Assembly (NCBI GenBank): GCA_039201605.1
Contig: JBCCRO010000019.1
Coordinates: forward strand, 35,155-99,154
Source of the DNA: CADEDH01 sp039201605
GTDB taxonomy: Bacteria; Actinomycetota; Acidimicrobiia; Acidimicrobiales; SZUA-35
Length of the DNA stretch: 64,000 nucleotides
Direction of reading: 5' to 3'
Notes under the pieces: generated by a model
The model's database searches: none
Seen by the model: only the letters and a program-made list of their open reading frames with translations
Told to the model about the DNA's origin: nothing
Part shown: piece after piece, positions 40,204 to 49,546 of the stretch
Position numbering within the stretch: the first letter of the stretch is position 1
Layout: each line of letters begins with the position of its first letter
Translations under genes and position numbers: made by a program

Positions 40204-40294
40204 GACACGCCCACCCGCCCCGGCCTCGACCACGGACACACCACGGCACCGGGCTGACACGCCCACCCGCCCCGGGCCTCGACCACGGGCACAC
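40204..40294. repeat. Imperfect direct repeat of ~39 bp
   Basis: GACACGCCCACCCGCCCCG and the following GCCTCGACCACGG(A/G)CACAC occur at 40204-40241 and 40256-40294 with two differences. They lie between the membrane gene and the FAD oxidoreductase. No hairpin or coding role is evident. Confidence 0.75.
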
Positions 40295-40314
40295 GGCGGA
40301 GTCGGTCGGCGGGC

Positions 40315-40320
40315 TAGGTT
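40315..40320 (+). promoter_or_regulatory. Leaderless -10 box for the FAD oxidoreductase gene
   Basis: TAGGTT with a 6-nt spacer to ATG 40327. Confidence 0.45.
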
Positions 40321-40326
40321 GCGACT

Positions 40327-41484
40327 ATGACCACCAGCAACGGACGGCGCGGCGACGCCGACGTCGTCGTGATCGGCGGCGGCATCGCCGGAGTGGCTGC
40401 CGCCTACGCCCTGTGCACCCACCCTCGGCGCCCGCGGGTGCACCTCGTCGAGACCGAGGCCCAGCTGGCCCACCACACCACCGGGCGCTCGGCCGCCCAG
40501 CTCATCGTCAACTACGGCACGGCACCGACGAAAGCCCTCACCGTCGCCTCGCTCCCCTTCTTCCGTCACACCCCCGACGGCCTGGTCGATGCCCCGCTGC
40601 TCACCGAGCGCGGCGTGCTCAGCCTGGCCACCGATGACCAGGACGACGTGGTGGCGGCCAACGTGGCCGAGGGCCGGGCGGCCGGGGCTCGCATCGAGCT
40701 GCTCGATCCCGACCAGGCCCTCGACCTCGTTCCCCTGTTGCGCCCCGACGCCTTCACCCAGGCGGTGTACGAGCCGGAGTCGGCCGATATCGACGTCGCC
40801 GGCCTCCACCAGGCCTTCGTGCGGGGCGTGCGAGCGGCCGGCGGTGTCATCGAGACCTCGCGTGCGGTGACCGATCTGACCCCGACGGCCGACGGCTGGC
40901 GGTGCGACACCACTGACGGTCCGTTGGAGGCGGCCGTCGTGGTCAACGCCGCCGGGGCCTGGGGCGACGTCGTGGCCGGCTGGGCCGGGGTGAGACCGGT
41001 CGGCCTGCAGCCGCGCCGGCGCACGGCGTTCATGGTGAACGCCACCGGAGGTGGCCGCCTCGACGAGCCGTTGGCCTGCGAGATCACCCACCGTTGGTAC
41101 ATCAAGCGGGACGGAGCCCAGTACCTGTGCTCCCCCGCCGATCAGACCCCCTCGGAGCCGTGCGACGCCAAGCCGGAGGAGCTCGACGTCGCCATGGCCA
41201 TCGACCGCATCAACGCCGCCACCACCCTCGACATCCGCAGCGTCCGCTCGGCCTGGGCCGGGCTCCGGACCTTCGCTCCCGATGAGACGATGGTGCTCGG
41301 CCCCGATCCCGATCGGCCCGCCTTCGTGTGGTGCGTGGGGCAGGGCGGCACCGGTATCCAGACGGCGCCCTCCGCCGGTCGGCTGGTGGCCGACCTCAGC
41401 CTCGACGGCCGCCCCGGCCTCACCTTCGGCGGGGTGTCGCTCGATCTGGCCGAAGCCTTCGGCGCCGGCCGCCTGCGGAGCTAG
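40327..41484 (+). CDS. FAD-dependent amino-acid/amine oxidoreductase (DAO family)
   Basis: 385 residues from ATG 40327. The FAD-binding Rossmann motif VVVIGGGIAGVAAAYAL is at ~14-30. HHTTGRSAAQLIVNYG resembles the D-arginine dehydrogenase/glycine oxidase branch. The C-terminal VWCVGQGGTGIQTAPSAGRL closes the FAD site. It oxidises a C-N bond of an amino acid or amine, passing electrons to O2 or a quinone. I cannot infer the substrate. The gene stands alone. Confidence 0.85.
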   Translation: MTTSNGRRGDADVVVIGGGIAGVAAAYALCTHPRRPRVHLVETEAQLAHHTTGRSAAQLIVNYGTAPTKALTVASLPFFRHTPDGLVDAPLLTERGVLSLATDDQDDVVAANVAEGRAAGARIELLDPDQALDLVPLLRPDAFTQAVYEPESADIDVAGLHQAFVRGVRAAGGVIETSRAVTDLTPTADGWRCDTTDGPLEAAVVVNAAGAWGDVVAGWAGVRPVGLQPRRRTAFMVNATGGGRLDEPLACEITHRWYIKRDGAQYLCSPADQTPSEPCDAKPEELDVAMAIDRINAATTLDIRSVRSAWAGLRTFAPDETMVLGPDPDRPAFVWCVGQGGTGIQTAPSAGRLVADLSLDGRPGLTFGGVSLDLAEAFGAGRLRS

Positions 41485-41493
41485 CCACCGGTG

Positions 41494-41519
41494 CCCCTCG
41501 GCGGCCCCCGCCGTCGGGG
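41494..41519. terminator. Bidirectional hairpin between converging genes
   Basis: CGGCGG-CCC-CCGCCG (41499-41513), extended by CCCC/GGGG with a small internal mismatch. It sits between the FAD oxidoreductase and thrB stops. There is no T-run. Confidence 0.4.
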
Positions 41520-41573
41520 TCGGTCGGTCCGCCTACCCGTCCGCCTGTCGCCGGGTGGGTGAACGGTCGGGTA

Positions 41574-42464
41574 CTAGTAGCCCAGAAGTGCGCCCGAGGC
41601 GTTGGCCCCGACCCGCATCGATGGGCGATCGTCGGGCGACACGACGGCCCCCAACCGATCGACGTCGACGGCGAGCACCCGACCGTCGAGATCCGGGCCG
41701 CTGCACAACGCCTCGACGAGCCCGGCGGTCGCCGTCTCTCCGAACTCCCGGGGCAGGACCACGGCCACGCTGGGGCCCGACCCGCTCAGCCAGGCGGCGG
41801 CTGCGCCGTTGTCGAGGGCGGCCTCGATGGCGAGCCGGGACGGAGCGCAATCGGCCAGCCGCTGGGGCTGGTGGAGCCGGTCCTCGGTGGCCCGCCGCAG
41901 CAGCGAGCTGTCGTCGCGCAGCAGGGCCATGGTCAACAGCGCCACCCGACTGAGGTTGAACACGGCGTCGTGCCGGCTCACCGTCGGCGGCAGGGCCCGT
42001 CGCGAGCCGTCGGTGGACGTGATCAGCTCGGGCACCCACACCAGGAGGCGGCCGGGCAGACCGACGCCGAGCGAGATCGGGTCGTCGTCGACCACGAGCT
42101 GCACGCCGCCGAAGACGGCGGGGGCGGCGTTGTCGGCGTGCCCCTCCAGCTGGGTGACGAGTCGGAAGGCGACCTCGCGGGCGGTGGCCGAATCGTCTCC
42201 CTGTTGCAGCCGGGCCAACACGGCGGCAGCGGATCGCATGGCGGCCGAGAAGCCGAGGCCACGACCGGCAGGCAGGTCGGCGTCGAGCCACACCGACCCT
42301 TCGCCACCCGCTCGACGGAAGGCGTCGGTCACGGCGTCCTTGTCGTCGCAGCGGGTGCCGACGCCGTCGTCGCTCACCCAGACGTGCCGAGACACCGCCA
42401 CGCCCAACACATCGAAGCCCGGCCCGAGATTGGCCGAGGAACCGGGGGCCCGCACGCACGTCAT
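41574..42464 (-). CDS. thrB: Homoserine kinase
   Basis: 296 residues from ATG 42464, the usual size. GHMP-kinase motifs: PGSSANLGPGFD (7-18) and PAGRGLGFSAAM, where the phosphate loop GLGSSA reads GLGFSA. EGHADNAAPAVFGG and the C-terminal AWLSGSGPSVAVV follow. It phosphorylates L-homoserine for threonine synthesis, in the cytosol. No thrC or hom gene is close. A TAGGAT box lies 8 nt before the start. Confidence 0.88.
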   Translation of the reverse strand: MTCVRAPGSSANLGPGFDVLGVAVSRHVWVSDDGVGTRCDDKDAVTDAFRRAGGEGSVWLDADLPAGRGLGFSAAMRSAAAVLARLQQGDDSATAREVAFRLVTQLEGHADNAAPAVFGGVQLVVDDDPISLGVGLPGRLLVWVPELITSTDGSRRALPPTVSRHDAVFNLSRVALLTMALLRDDSSLLRRATEDRLHQPQRLADCAPSRLAIEAALDNGAAAAWLSGSGPSVAVVLPREFGETATAGLVEALCSGPDLDGRVLAVDVDRLGAVVSPDDRPSMRVGANASGALLGY

Positions 42465-42472
42465 GCGGATCG

Positions 42473-42478
42473 ATCCTA
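42473..42478 (-). promoter_or_regulatory. Leaderless -10 box for thrB
   Basis: TAGGAT with an 8-nt spacer to ATG 42464. Confidence 0.5.
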
Positions 42479-42555
42479 CGGCGTCGGGTGGGTCGATGTC
42501 GTGTGACTCCTGTCCACCCGACGCCGTGTTTGCGGTGGTTTGTCCAGCGGTCGGA

Positions 42556-43323
42556 TCAGCCCTCGGCCGGGAGCGCGATCACGTTGAAGGTCGCGCCGTG
42601 GGGGTCGGCCAGCACCGCCATCGGCCCCTGGGGCGTGTCGAAGGGCGGCATGATCACCGCGCCCCCGAGCTCGGTCGCCTTGGCCGCCGCCTCCCCCACG
42701 TCGGACACGGCGAAGTACACGCCCCAGTGGGGCGGCACGTCGGCCGGCATCGTCGGCGGCTTGGGCATCATGCCGGCGATCGAGGCGTCACCGAGCTTGA
42801 ACTCGGTGTAGGGCATCTCGCCCTCGTGGGTCACGCCGCCCCAGCCGAAGACCTGCCCGTAGAAGGCCTTGGCGCCCTCGACGTCGGTGGTGATCAGCTC
42901 GTTCCACGACAGCGTGCTCGGCTCGTTCACCAGTTCGGCGCCGATGTGGTCACCGGGCTGCCATGTCGAGAAGGCGGCACCGCCGGCGTCGGCGAAGATC
43001 GCCATCTTCCCCGCCGTCAGCACTTCCATGGGCGGCATGACCACCTGGCCACCGGCGGCGGTGACCGTCTCGGCCGTGGCGTCGACGTCGTCGACGGTGA
43101 CATAGGTCGTCCAGAGCGGTGGTCCCGGATTCTGCTGCGGGCCCAGACCGGCGACGGCTTTGCCGCCGAGCGTGCACATGCGGTAGCCACCGGCCTCGGG
43201 CCCCGACTCCTCCTCGACGGTCCAGCCGAACAGGCCTCCGTAGAACCCGGCCGACGCCTCGATGTCAGGCGAACCGAGATCGATCCACGACGGTGTGCCG
43301 TGGGCGTATGACTTCTTTTCCAT
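42556..43323 (-). CDS. VOC family protein with two glyoxalase-like domains
   Basis: 255 residues from ATG 43323, with AAGGGG upstream. Two ~120-residue vicinal-oxygen-chelate halves: SWIDLGSPDIEASAGFYGGL with a DDVDATAETVTAAGGQVVM strand-helix in the first, and SWNELITTDVEGAKAFYGQV with a SDVGEAAAKATELGGAVIM equivalent in the second. Metal-ligand positions are partly hydrophobic, so it may bind a ligand rather than catalyse. Proteins of this type are common in actinobacteria, often with antibiotic or metabolite binding. Confidence 0.85.
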   Translation of the reverse strand: MEKKSYAHGTPSWIDLGSPDIEASAGFYGGLFGWTVEEESGPEAGGYRMCTLGGKAVAGLGPQQNPGPPLWTTYVTVDDVDATAETVTAAGGQVVMPPMEVLTAGKMAIFADAGGAAFSTWQPGDHIGAELVNEPSTLSWNELITTDVEGAKAFYGQVFGWGGVTHEGEMPYTEFKLGDASIAGMMPKPPTMPADVPPHWGVYFAVSDVGEAAAKATELGGAVIMPPFDTPQGPMAVLADPHGATFNVIALPAEG

Positions 43324-43382
43324 GATGATCCCCTTCCGTGCGCAGCGTCCGTCGATGCGCACCCAGGCCCGTTCTAGCGGGC

Positions 43383-44534
43383 TCAGCGGCGATCCCAGAC
43401 CAGGGCGCCGCGGGCGAAGGTCATCCGCACATAGCCCTCGGCGTCGAGGGCGACGACGTCGGCCCGACGGCCCACCTCGATCCGGCCCCGATCGCGCAGA
43501 CCGAGGCAGCGGGCCGGGTTCTCGGTGACCGCCGCCACCGCCTCGTCGAGTCGGCAGTCGGCGAAGGCCATCAGGTTGCGCACCGTCGTGTCGAGGCCGA
43601 CGGTCGAGCCGGCCAGGGTGCCGTCGGCCAGCCGCTGGGCGGCGCCGGCCGAGCGCAGGCCGCTGGTTCCCGTGCCGAGGGCGGCCACGGCGTCGCTCAC
43701 CGCGACCAGACGGCGCCGACCGAGCCGCCACGCCAATTGGACCATGTCGCGGTCGACGTGTTCCCCGTCGACGATCAGCCCGAAGAAGGCGTCGGGGTGC
43801 AGCAGGAGGGCGGCGGCCAGGCCGACGTTGCGGTGGTGCAGGCCGGACATGGCGTTGAACAGGTGGGTGCCCATGGTGAACCCGCCGGCGAGGGCGGCGG
43901 CCGCCTGATCGGCCGACGCCTCGGAGTGGCCGCACGACACCACCACCCCCTGGGCCTTGAGGGCGGCGGCCATCTCCAGGGCGTGCGGCAACTCGGGTGC
44001 CATCGTCACCAGCCGGACACCGTCGGCCGGGCGGTAGTCCTCCGGGACCTCCTCCGGCACCGGCCGCAGCAGCTCCCGGCTATGGGCGCCATGACGGGAC
44101 GGGGCCAGCCATGGCCCCTCCAGATGGAAGCCGAGGGGCTCGGCCCCGGGGAACCCCTCCACGCCGCGCTGGCCCTCGCGCCACGACTGGAGGCCGGTGC
44201 GGCGCCGCACGTAGCCGTCGGTGGTGAGCGTGGGTAGGAAGGTGGTCACCCCGAGCTCGACCAGCCGTCGACCGACCTTCCAGATGGCGTCGGGCTCCCG
44301 CTGGAAGTCGTGGCCCCACCCGCCGTTGATCTGCAGGTCGAGGAACCCGGGCACGATGCGGAGGCCGTGCACATCGACCACGTCGGCAGCAGCGCCGGTG
44401 GACAGCCGCTGGCTTCGCTCGTCGAGGCCGACGATCAGACCGTCGGCGATGCGGAGGTCGGCCGACTGCCAACCCGCCGGGGTCAGTACCTCGCCGCCGC
44501 GAAGCAGATGTGTCCGCACTGCCGATTCCGCCAT
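43383..44534 (-). CDS. nagA: N-acetylglucosamine-6-phosphate deacetylase
   Basis: 383 residues. The amidohydrolase barrel with LDLQINGGWGHDF, FHLEGPW (metal Glu), SCGHSEA and GTHLFNAM (metal His), and VAVSDAVAALG (catalytic Asp) all fit NagA. It deacetylates GlcNAc-6-P to GlcN-6-P and acetate in amino-sugar and cell-wall recycling. nagB is not in the window. The 10-bp gap to the carboxylase stop suggests co-transcription. Confidence 0.92.
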   Translation of the reverse strand: MAESAVRTHLLRGGEVLTPAGWQSADLRIADGLIVGLDERSQRLSTGAAADVVDVHGLRIVPGFLDLQINGGWGHDFQREPDAIWKVGRRLVELGVTTFLPTLTTDGYVRRRTGLQSWREGQRGVEGFPGAEPLGFHLEGPWLAPSRHGAHSRELLRPVPEEVPEDYRPADGVRLVTMAPELPHALEMAAALKAQGVVVSCGHSEASADQAAAALAGGFTMGTHLFNAMSGLHHRNVGLAAALLLHPDAFFGLIVDGEHVDRDMVQLAWRLGRRRLVAVSDAVAALGTGTSGLRSAGAAQRLADGTLAGSTVGLDTTVRNLMAFADCRLDEAVAAVTENPARCLGLRDRGRIEVGRRADVVALDAEGYVRMTFARGALVWDRR

Positions 44535-44544
44535 TTCCGTCCGC

Positions 44545-46075
44545 TCAGACCGGGGTCACACCATTGTGGCGCTCGGTGAAATGCCTCGACTTGTTCTGAG
44601 CCAAACCGATACGACGGATCAGGTCCTCCCGTAGGTCCTCCGGCTCGACCACGGCCTCGAACACCAGCTCGGAGGCCACCCGCAGGAGGTCGACGTCGGC
44701 CTCGTACTCGGTCCGTCGGGCCTCGACGAAGGCCTCGCGCTCCGCCGGATCCTCGATGGCCTGGATCTTGTTGAAAAACACGGCGTTGACCGCCGGCTCG
44801 GGGCCCATCACCGCGATCTGGGCCGTCGGCAGGGCGACGGTGGCGTCGGGTTCGAAGGCGGGGGCCGCACATGGCGTAGAGCCCGGCGCCGTAACACTTG
44901 CGCAGCACCACGCAGATCTTGGGCACGGTGGCCTCGGAGATGGCCGAGATCATCTTGGCCCCGTGGCGGATGATGCCCTCCCGCTCCACCTGGGTACCGA
45001 TCATGAAGCCGGGCACGTCGGCCAGGAAGATCAGCGGCAGGTTGAAGGCGTTGCACAGGGTGACGAACCGGGTGGCCTTATCGGCGGTGTCGGTGAACAG
45101 CACCCCGCCCTTGACCGCCGGGTTGTTGGCCACGATCCCGATCGGGTGCCCTTCCAGTCGCCCGAAGCCGGTGACCATCTCGGGGGCGAAGAGGGGCTTG
45201 ACCTCGAAGAACGACCCGTCGTCGATCAGCCCCTCGATCACCCGGTGTACGTCGTAGCCGGCCTTGTCGTCGTCGGGCACCACACCGGTGGCGAGCGGCA
45301 CCGCCGGCGGGTCCCACTCCTCCCACGGCGGCCGCTGGCGGAAGTTGGCCGGCATGTACGACAGGTGGAGCCGGGCCAGTTCGATCACGCCGGCGTCGTC
45401 GGGGGCGAGGTTGTCACCCATTCCGGACACCGAGGCGTGCATACGGGCCCCGCCCATCTCCTCCAGGGTCACCTGCTCACCGATCACCTCCTCGGCCATA
45501 CGGGGCGACCCGAGGTACATCGAGGCGTTGCCCTCGACCATGTACACCACGTCGCAGAAGGCCGGGATGTAGGCGCCACCGGCGGCCGAGGGGCCGAACA
45601 GGCAGCAGATCTGCGGTACCCGTCCCGACAGGCGGACCTGGTTGTAGAAGATCCGTCCCGCCCCCCGGCGGCCGGGGAACAGCTCGATCTGGTCGGTGAT
45701 GCGGGCGCCGGCGGAATCGACGAGCCACACGATCGGCAGCTCCTCGGCCAGGGCCCGCTCGGTGAGGCGCACGATCTTCTCCACCGTGCGGGCACCCCAC
45801 GAGCCGGCCTTCACCGTCGGGTCATTGGCCATGACCGCCACCGGCCGGCCCTCGACCAGGCCTCGGCCGGTCACCACGCCGTCGGCCGGCAGGTCGTCAC
45901 CGGGGGCGGTGGCGTTGGCCAGCAGACCGTCCTCGACGAAGGTTCCCTCGTCGAGGAGCAGGCCGATCCGGTCCCGTACGAACATCTTGCCCTGGCGGGC
46001 CAGTTTCTCGCCGTGGGTGGCCAGGTTGCCCTCAGCGGCCCGCGCCATGGCGGCGCGCAACTTCTCAGCACTCAC
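44545..46075 (-). pseudogene. Acyl-CoA carboxylase carboxyltransferase (beta) subunit, frameshifted
   Basis: From GTG 46075 the frame encodes a typical PccB-like carboxyltransferase: ARQGKMFVRDRIGLLLDEGT, PSAAGGAYIPAFCD, ...KCYGAGLYAMCGP. It then leaves frame at the G5 run (plus strand 44860-44864), where one base too many is present. Removing it restores the standard C-terminus (AFEPDATVALPTAQIAVMGP to DPAEREAF...) ending at 44545. The same subfamily loads carboxyl from biotin onto acetyl- or propionyl-CoA. Either a real pseudogene or a homopolymer sequencing error. No biotin carboxylase gene is nearby. Confidence 0.85.
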
Positions 46076-46158
46076 CGGTTCATGTTGCCACAGTTGGCTC
46101 CACCCCCTGGCCACGTGTCCCGAGCCGTGCCCGGGACCCCGAGTTTCGACTCCGCCGA

Positions 46159-46193
46159 AACATCGCCCGCCGCCAGAACATCGCCCGCCGCCA
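46159..46193. repeat. Short tandem repeat (two 17-bp copies, 18-bp period)
   Basis: AACATCGCCCGCCGCCA occurs at 46159-46175 and 46177-46193. The flanking GCCACGTGTCCCG also occurs twice (near 46110 and 46190). The region between the carboxylase start and the DsbA-like gene has no other feature. Confidence 0.8.
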
Positions 46194-46221
46194 CGTGTCC
46201 CGGGGCGAAGCCCGGATGCGC

Positions 46222-46857
46222 TCAGGTCAGGTGCCGCTCCAGCACCTTGACGAACACGTCGGCGTCCTGGGCGCCCGGAAGCGGGAACCCGCCGTCGACC
46301 ACGAAGCTGGGCACACCCGTGATCCCCCGGTCGACGGCACCGTGGAGCTGCTCGGCGACCTCGTCGTTGCCGCCGTCGCCGTCCAGCCAGGCCCGGGCCG
46401 TCTCGGCGTCGATCCCGACGGCGTCCGCCTCGGCGACCAACACCTCGACGTCGCCGATGGCCTTGCCCTCGGTGAAGTAGGCGGCCAGCAGCCGTTCCTT
46501 GAGTTCGGACTGCAGACCCTGCTTGTCGGCCAGCACGAGGAGACGATGGGCGGCCAGGGTGTTGGACCGTTGGGCCACGTCCATGCGGAACTCGAGGCCC
46601 TCCTTGGCCGCCTCGGTCGTCACCCGACCGATGATGGCTTCGGCGGCCTCGGGCCCGCCGAACTTCCGCTCGTAGGCGTTGCGCACCGGCTCGGAGCGCC
46701 CGACCTCGGCACCGGGGTCCAACATGAAGGCCCGGTACTGCACGTCGACCTCGACGTCGGGATGCAACTCGGCGAAGCGGGCCAGCCCCTCTTCGAACCG
46801 GCGCTTGCCGATGTAGCACCAGGGGCAGACCACGTCCGACCAGATCTCGACCAGCAT
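46222..46857 (-). CDS. DsbA-family oxidoreductase (FrnE-like)
   Basis: 211 residues from ATG 46857 with AAGGAG 7 nt upstream. The redox motif CPWC (Cys11, Cys14) is in SDVVCPWCYIGKRRF; a helical insertion follows, and GITGVPSFVVDG supplies the cis-Pro loop. No signal peptide, so it is a cytosolic thioredoxin-fold enzyme of the FrnE/HCCA isomerase type, acting on disulfides or glutathione-like conjugates. Partner unknown. Confidence 0.9.
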   Translation of the reverse strand: MLVEIWSDVVCPWCYIGKRRFEEGLARFAELHPDVEVDVQYRAFMLDPGAEVGRSEPVRNAYERKFGGPEAAEAIIGRVTTEAAKEGLEFRMDVAQRSNTLAAHRLLVLADKQGLQSELKERLLAAYFTEGKAIGDVEVLVAEADAVGIDAETARAWLDGDGGNDEVAEQLHGAVDRGITGVPSFVVDGGFPLPGAQDADVFVKVLERHLT

Positions 46858-46981
46858 GCTGTCTCTCCTTCAGCGATCTCGCTTCGTCGCAGGGCGACGA
46901 TCGACCCTCAGCGGAACTCGCCGACCGGGCCCCGCCATTCCCGTCATCCGTGCACCCTTGCGCCAGTGCTCAGGCTCACGC

Positions 46982-48625
46982 TCACGCCGTCTCCACCCCG
47001 GCGGCGTCCTCGAGGTTGTAACGCTCGATGGCGTCGTCGCGGAGTTTGAACTTCTGGATCTTGCCGGTGACCGTCATCGGGAACTCGTCGGTGGTGGCCA
47101 CGTAGCGGGGCACCTTGTAGTGCGCGATCTTGCCCTGGCAGTACTCCTTGACCTCGTCGAGGGTGATGTCGGAGCCGTCCTCGGTCTGGATCCAGGCCAT
47201 GATCTCCTCGCCGTACTTCACGTCGGGCACGCCCACGACCTGTACGTCGAGGATGCGGGGGTGGCCGTAGAGGAACTCCTCGATCTCCCGGGGGTACACG
47301 TTCTCCCCGCCCCGGATGATCATGTCCTTGCTGCGGCCCACGATGTTGACGTAGCCGTCGACGTCCATCTCGGCCAGGTCGCCGGTGTGCATCCAGCCGT
47401 CGGTGTCGATGGCCTCGGCGGTTCGTTCCGGGTCGTTCCAGTAGCCGATCATCACCGAGTAGCCCCGGGTGCAGAACTCGCCGGGCCGCCCCCGCTCGAC
47501 CGTCTCGCCGGTGTCGGGGTCGACGATCTTGATCTCGACGTGGGGGTGGACCCGACCGACCGAACCGACGCGCTTGTCGATCGGGTCGTCGGTGGCGGTC
47601 TGGGTCGACACCGGCGACGTCTCGGTCATGCCGTAACAGATGGTCACCTCGTCCATGTTCATCCGCTCGATGCACTGCTTCATCACCTCGACCGGGCAGG
47701 GCGAGCCGGCCATGATCCCGGTGCGCAGGGCCCCGAGGTCGTAGGACTCGAAGTCGCCCAGGGCGAGCATGGCGATGAACATCGTCGGCACGCCGTAGAG
47801 GCTGGTGCAGCGCTCGTCGGCGACCGCCTCCAGCGTGGCGACGGGATCGAAGGCCTCGGCCGGGACGACGATGGCGGCGCCGTGGCTGGTGGCGCCCAGG
47901 TTGCCCATCACCATGCCGAAGCAGTGATAGAAGGGCACGGGGACGCACACCCGATCGTCGGGGGTGTACCGACACCCGGCGCCGACGAAGAAGCCGTTGT
48001 TGAGGATGTTGCGGTGACTGAGGGTGGCGCCCTTGGGGTACCCGGTGGTGCCCGAGGTGTACTGGATGTTGATGGCCTCGTCGGCGTCGAGGCCTGCTTC
48101 GATCTCGGCCACCTGCTCGCCGGTGACCCCCTCGGCCGCTGCCAGCAGGTCGGTCCAGTCGTCGGTGCGCAGGAAGTACACCTGCTCCAGACCAGGCAGC
48201 GACTCCCGCACCTCGTCGACCATGGCCACGTAGTCGCTGGTCTTGAACGAGGGCGAGGCGATGAGTCCCTTGCAGCCGGACTGGTCGAGGGCGTAGCGCA
48301 CCTCGTGCGTCCGGTAGGCGGGGTTGATGTTGACCAGGATCACGCCCACCCGGGCGGTGGCGTACTGCACGAGGACCCACTCGGCGCAGTTGGGGGCCCA
48401 GATGCCGATCCGGTCGCCCTTGACGAAGCCCTTGGCCACCAGGGCCCGGGCCACCTCGTCGACGCGGGCGTCGAGCTCGTCGTAGGTCCAGCGAATGTCC
48501 TGATGGCGGACGATCAGCGCCTCCCGCCCACCGTGGGCGGCGACCGCCTCGCGGAAGTTGCGGTCGATGGTCTGCTCGATCAACGGGGGTGCGGTCGGGC
48601 CTGCGGCCTGGCTCAAGGTCGACAC
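46982..48625 (-). CDS. Acyl-CoA synthetase (AMP-binding, FadD-type)
   Basis: 547 residues from GTG 48625 (GGAG upstream). Motifs: P-loop YTSGTTGYPKGA, YGMTETSPVS, GWMHTGDLAEMD, hinge and acyl-adenylate region RSKDMIIRGGENVYP, and the C-terminal Lys in MTVTGKIQKFKL. It activates a fatty acid as acyl-AMP and thioesterifies CoA, at or near the membrane. Together with the acyl-CoA dehydrogenase, carboxylase subunit and PlsC-like gene it shows lipid metabolism in this region. Chain length unknown. Confidence 0.92.
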   Translation of the reverse strand: MSTLSQAAGPTAPPLIEQTIDRNFREAVAAHGGREALIVRHQDIRWTYDELDARVDEVARALVAKGFVKGDRIGIWAPNCAEWVLVQYATARVGVILVNINPAYRTHEVRYALDQSGCKGLIASPSFKTSDYVAMVDEVRESLPGLEQVYFLRTDDWTDLLAAAEGVTGEQVAEIEAGLDADEAINIQYTSGTTGYPKGATLSHRNILNNGFFVGAGCRYTPDDRVCVPVPFYHCFGMVMGNLGATSHGAAIVVPAEAFDPVATLEAVADERCTSLYGVPTMFIAMLALGDFESYDLGALRTGIMAGSPCPVEVMKQCIERMNMDEVTICYGMTETSPVSTQTATDDPIDKRVGSVGRVHPHVEIKIVDPDTGETVERGRPGEFCTRGYSVMIGYWNDPERTAEAIDTDGWMHTGDLAEMDVDGYVNIVGRSKDMIIRGGENVYPREIEEFLYGHPRILDVQVVGVPDVKYGEEIMAWIQTEDGSDITLDEVKEYCQGKIAHYKVPRYVATTDEFPMTVTGKIQKFKLRDDAIERYNLEDAAGVETA

Positions 48626-48748
48626 GGGCTACTCCAGAACGTGACGTGAATCGGTACCACCGACACTAGCGGTGACCCCGGTCACGATTCGAGCTGCGGC
48701 CACGGTGCCCTCACAGGCTGCGGCGCGCCGTCGGTCCGAGCGTGTCGG

Positions 48749-49438
48749 TCAGGAGGCGGCGAGGGCCTCGGCGTCGTGTTGCAGCTGCTGGAGGTCGACG
48801 GCGAGCCGCTCGGTCAGCGCACCGATCTCCTTGCGGGACGCCCGCTTGCCGTCGGGCCCGGTGGGGGCCGGCAGCGGCTCGCCGACCGTGATCACCACCC
48901 GGGAGCGACGGAGACGACGACCGCCCTCGGGCAGGGCCGCCTCGGTGCCGGCCACCCCGATGGGGAGGACGGGGGCCCCGGTCCGGGCCGACAGCCACGC
49001 CGCCCCGTCGAACAGGTCGGTCACCTCGGCGCCGCTCTTGCGTCCCCCTTCGGGGAACACGATCATCGCCTCGCCCCGATCGAGGAGCATCTTGGCCGCG
49101 GCCAGGGCATCACGGTCGGCGGCACCCCGCTTCACCGGGATGGCCCCGAGGGCGGCGCACACCCAGCTCACGCCGGGGGTGGTGAACAACGACTCCTTGC
49201 CCAGAGCCCGGATCCGACGCGTCGACTGGGTGGCGATCAGGGCGCTGTCGAGATGCGACCGATGGACCGGGGCCAGGATCAGCGGGCCCTCGATGTCGAG
49301 GTTGGCGGTGTTGACCGCCCGGACCCGCAGCCACGGGTGGAGGATGGTCCGGATGAGGCGGCGAACGGTGCGGTAGAACACCAGCGACGAGCGGCGATCC
49401 CCGCGGGCCAGGGCCGTCTCCCGGAGCTCGGCGCTCAT
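48749..49438 (-). CDS. 1-acyl-sn-glycerol-3-phosphate acyltransferase family (PlsC-like)
   Basis: 229 residues from ATG 49438. Catalytic HX4D motif HRSHLD (59-64), glycerolipid-binding block FPEGGRKSG, and a PVLPIGVAG block are present. It acylates lysophosphatidic acid or a related acceptor with acyl-CoA/ACP at the membrane. Several such genes usually exist, so plsC itself is not assured. It follows the acyl-CoA synthetase by ~120 bp on the same strand. The gap 48626-48748 has no other feature. Confidence 0.88.
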   Translation of the reverse strand: MSAELRETALARGDRRSSLVFYRTVRRLIRTILHPWLRVRAVNTANLDIEGPLILAPVHRSHLDSALIATQSTRRIRALGKESLFTTPGVSWVCAALGAIPVKRGAADRDALAAAKMLLDRGEAMIVFPEGGRKSGAEVTDLFDGAAWLSARTGAPVLPIGVAGTEAALPEGGRRLRRSRVVITVGEPLPAPTGPDGKRASRKEIGALTERLAVDLQQLQHDAEALAAS

Positions 49439-49546
49439 CGTCGGCCTCGTGCAGTGGCTGGCACGGGCGAGAGTGTAGGGCACGACTCGACGGCCGCCCT
49501 CGCTCCCAACACAACCTTGAGGCGCCAGCATTGGCATACTCGGGTG

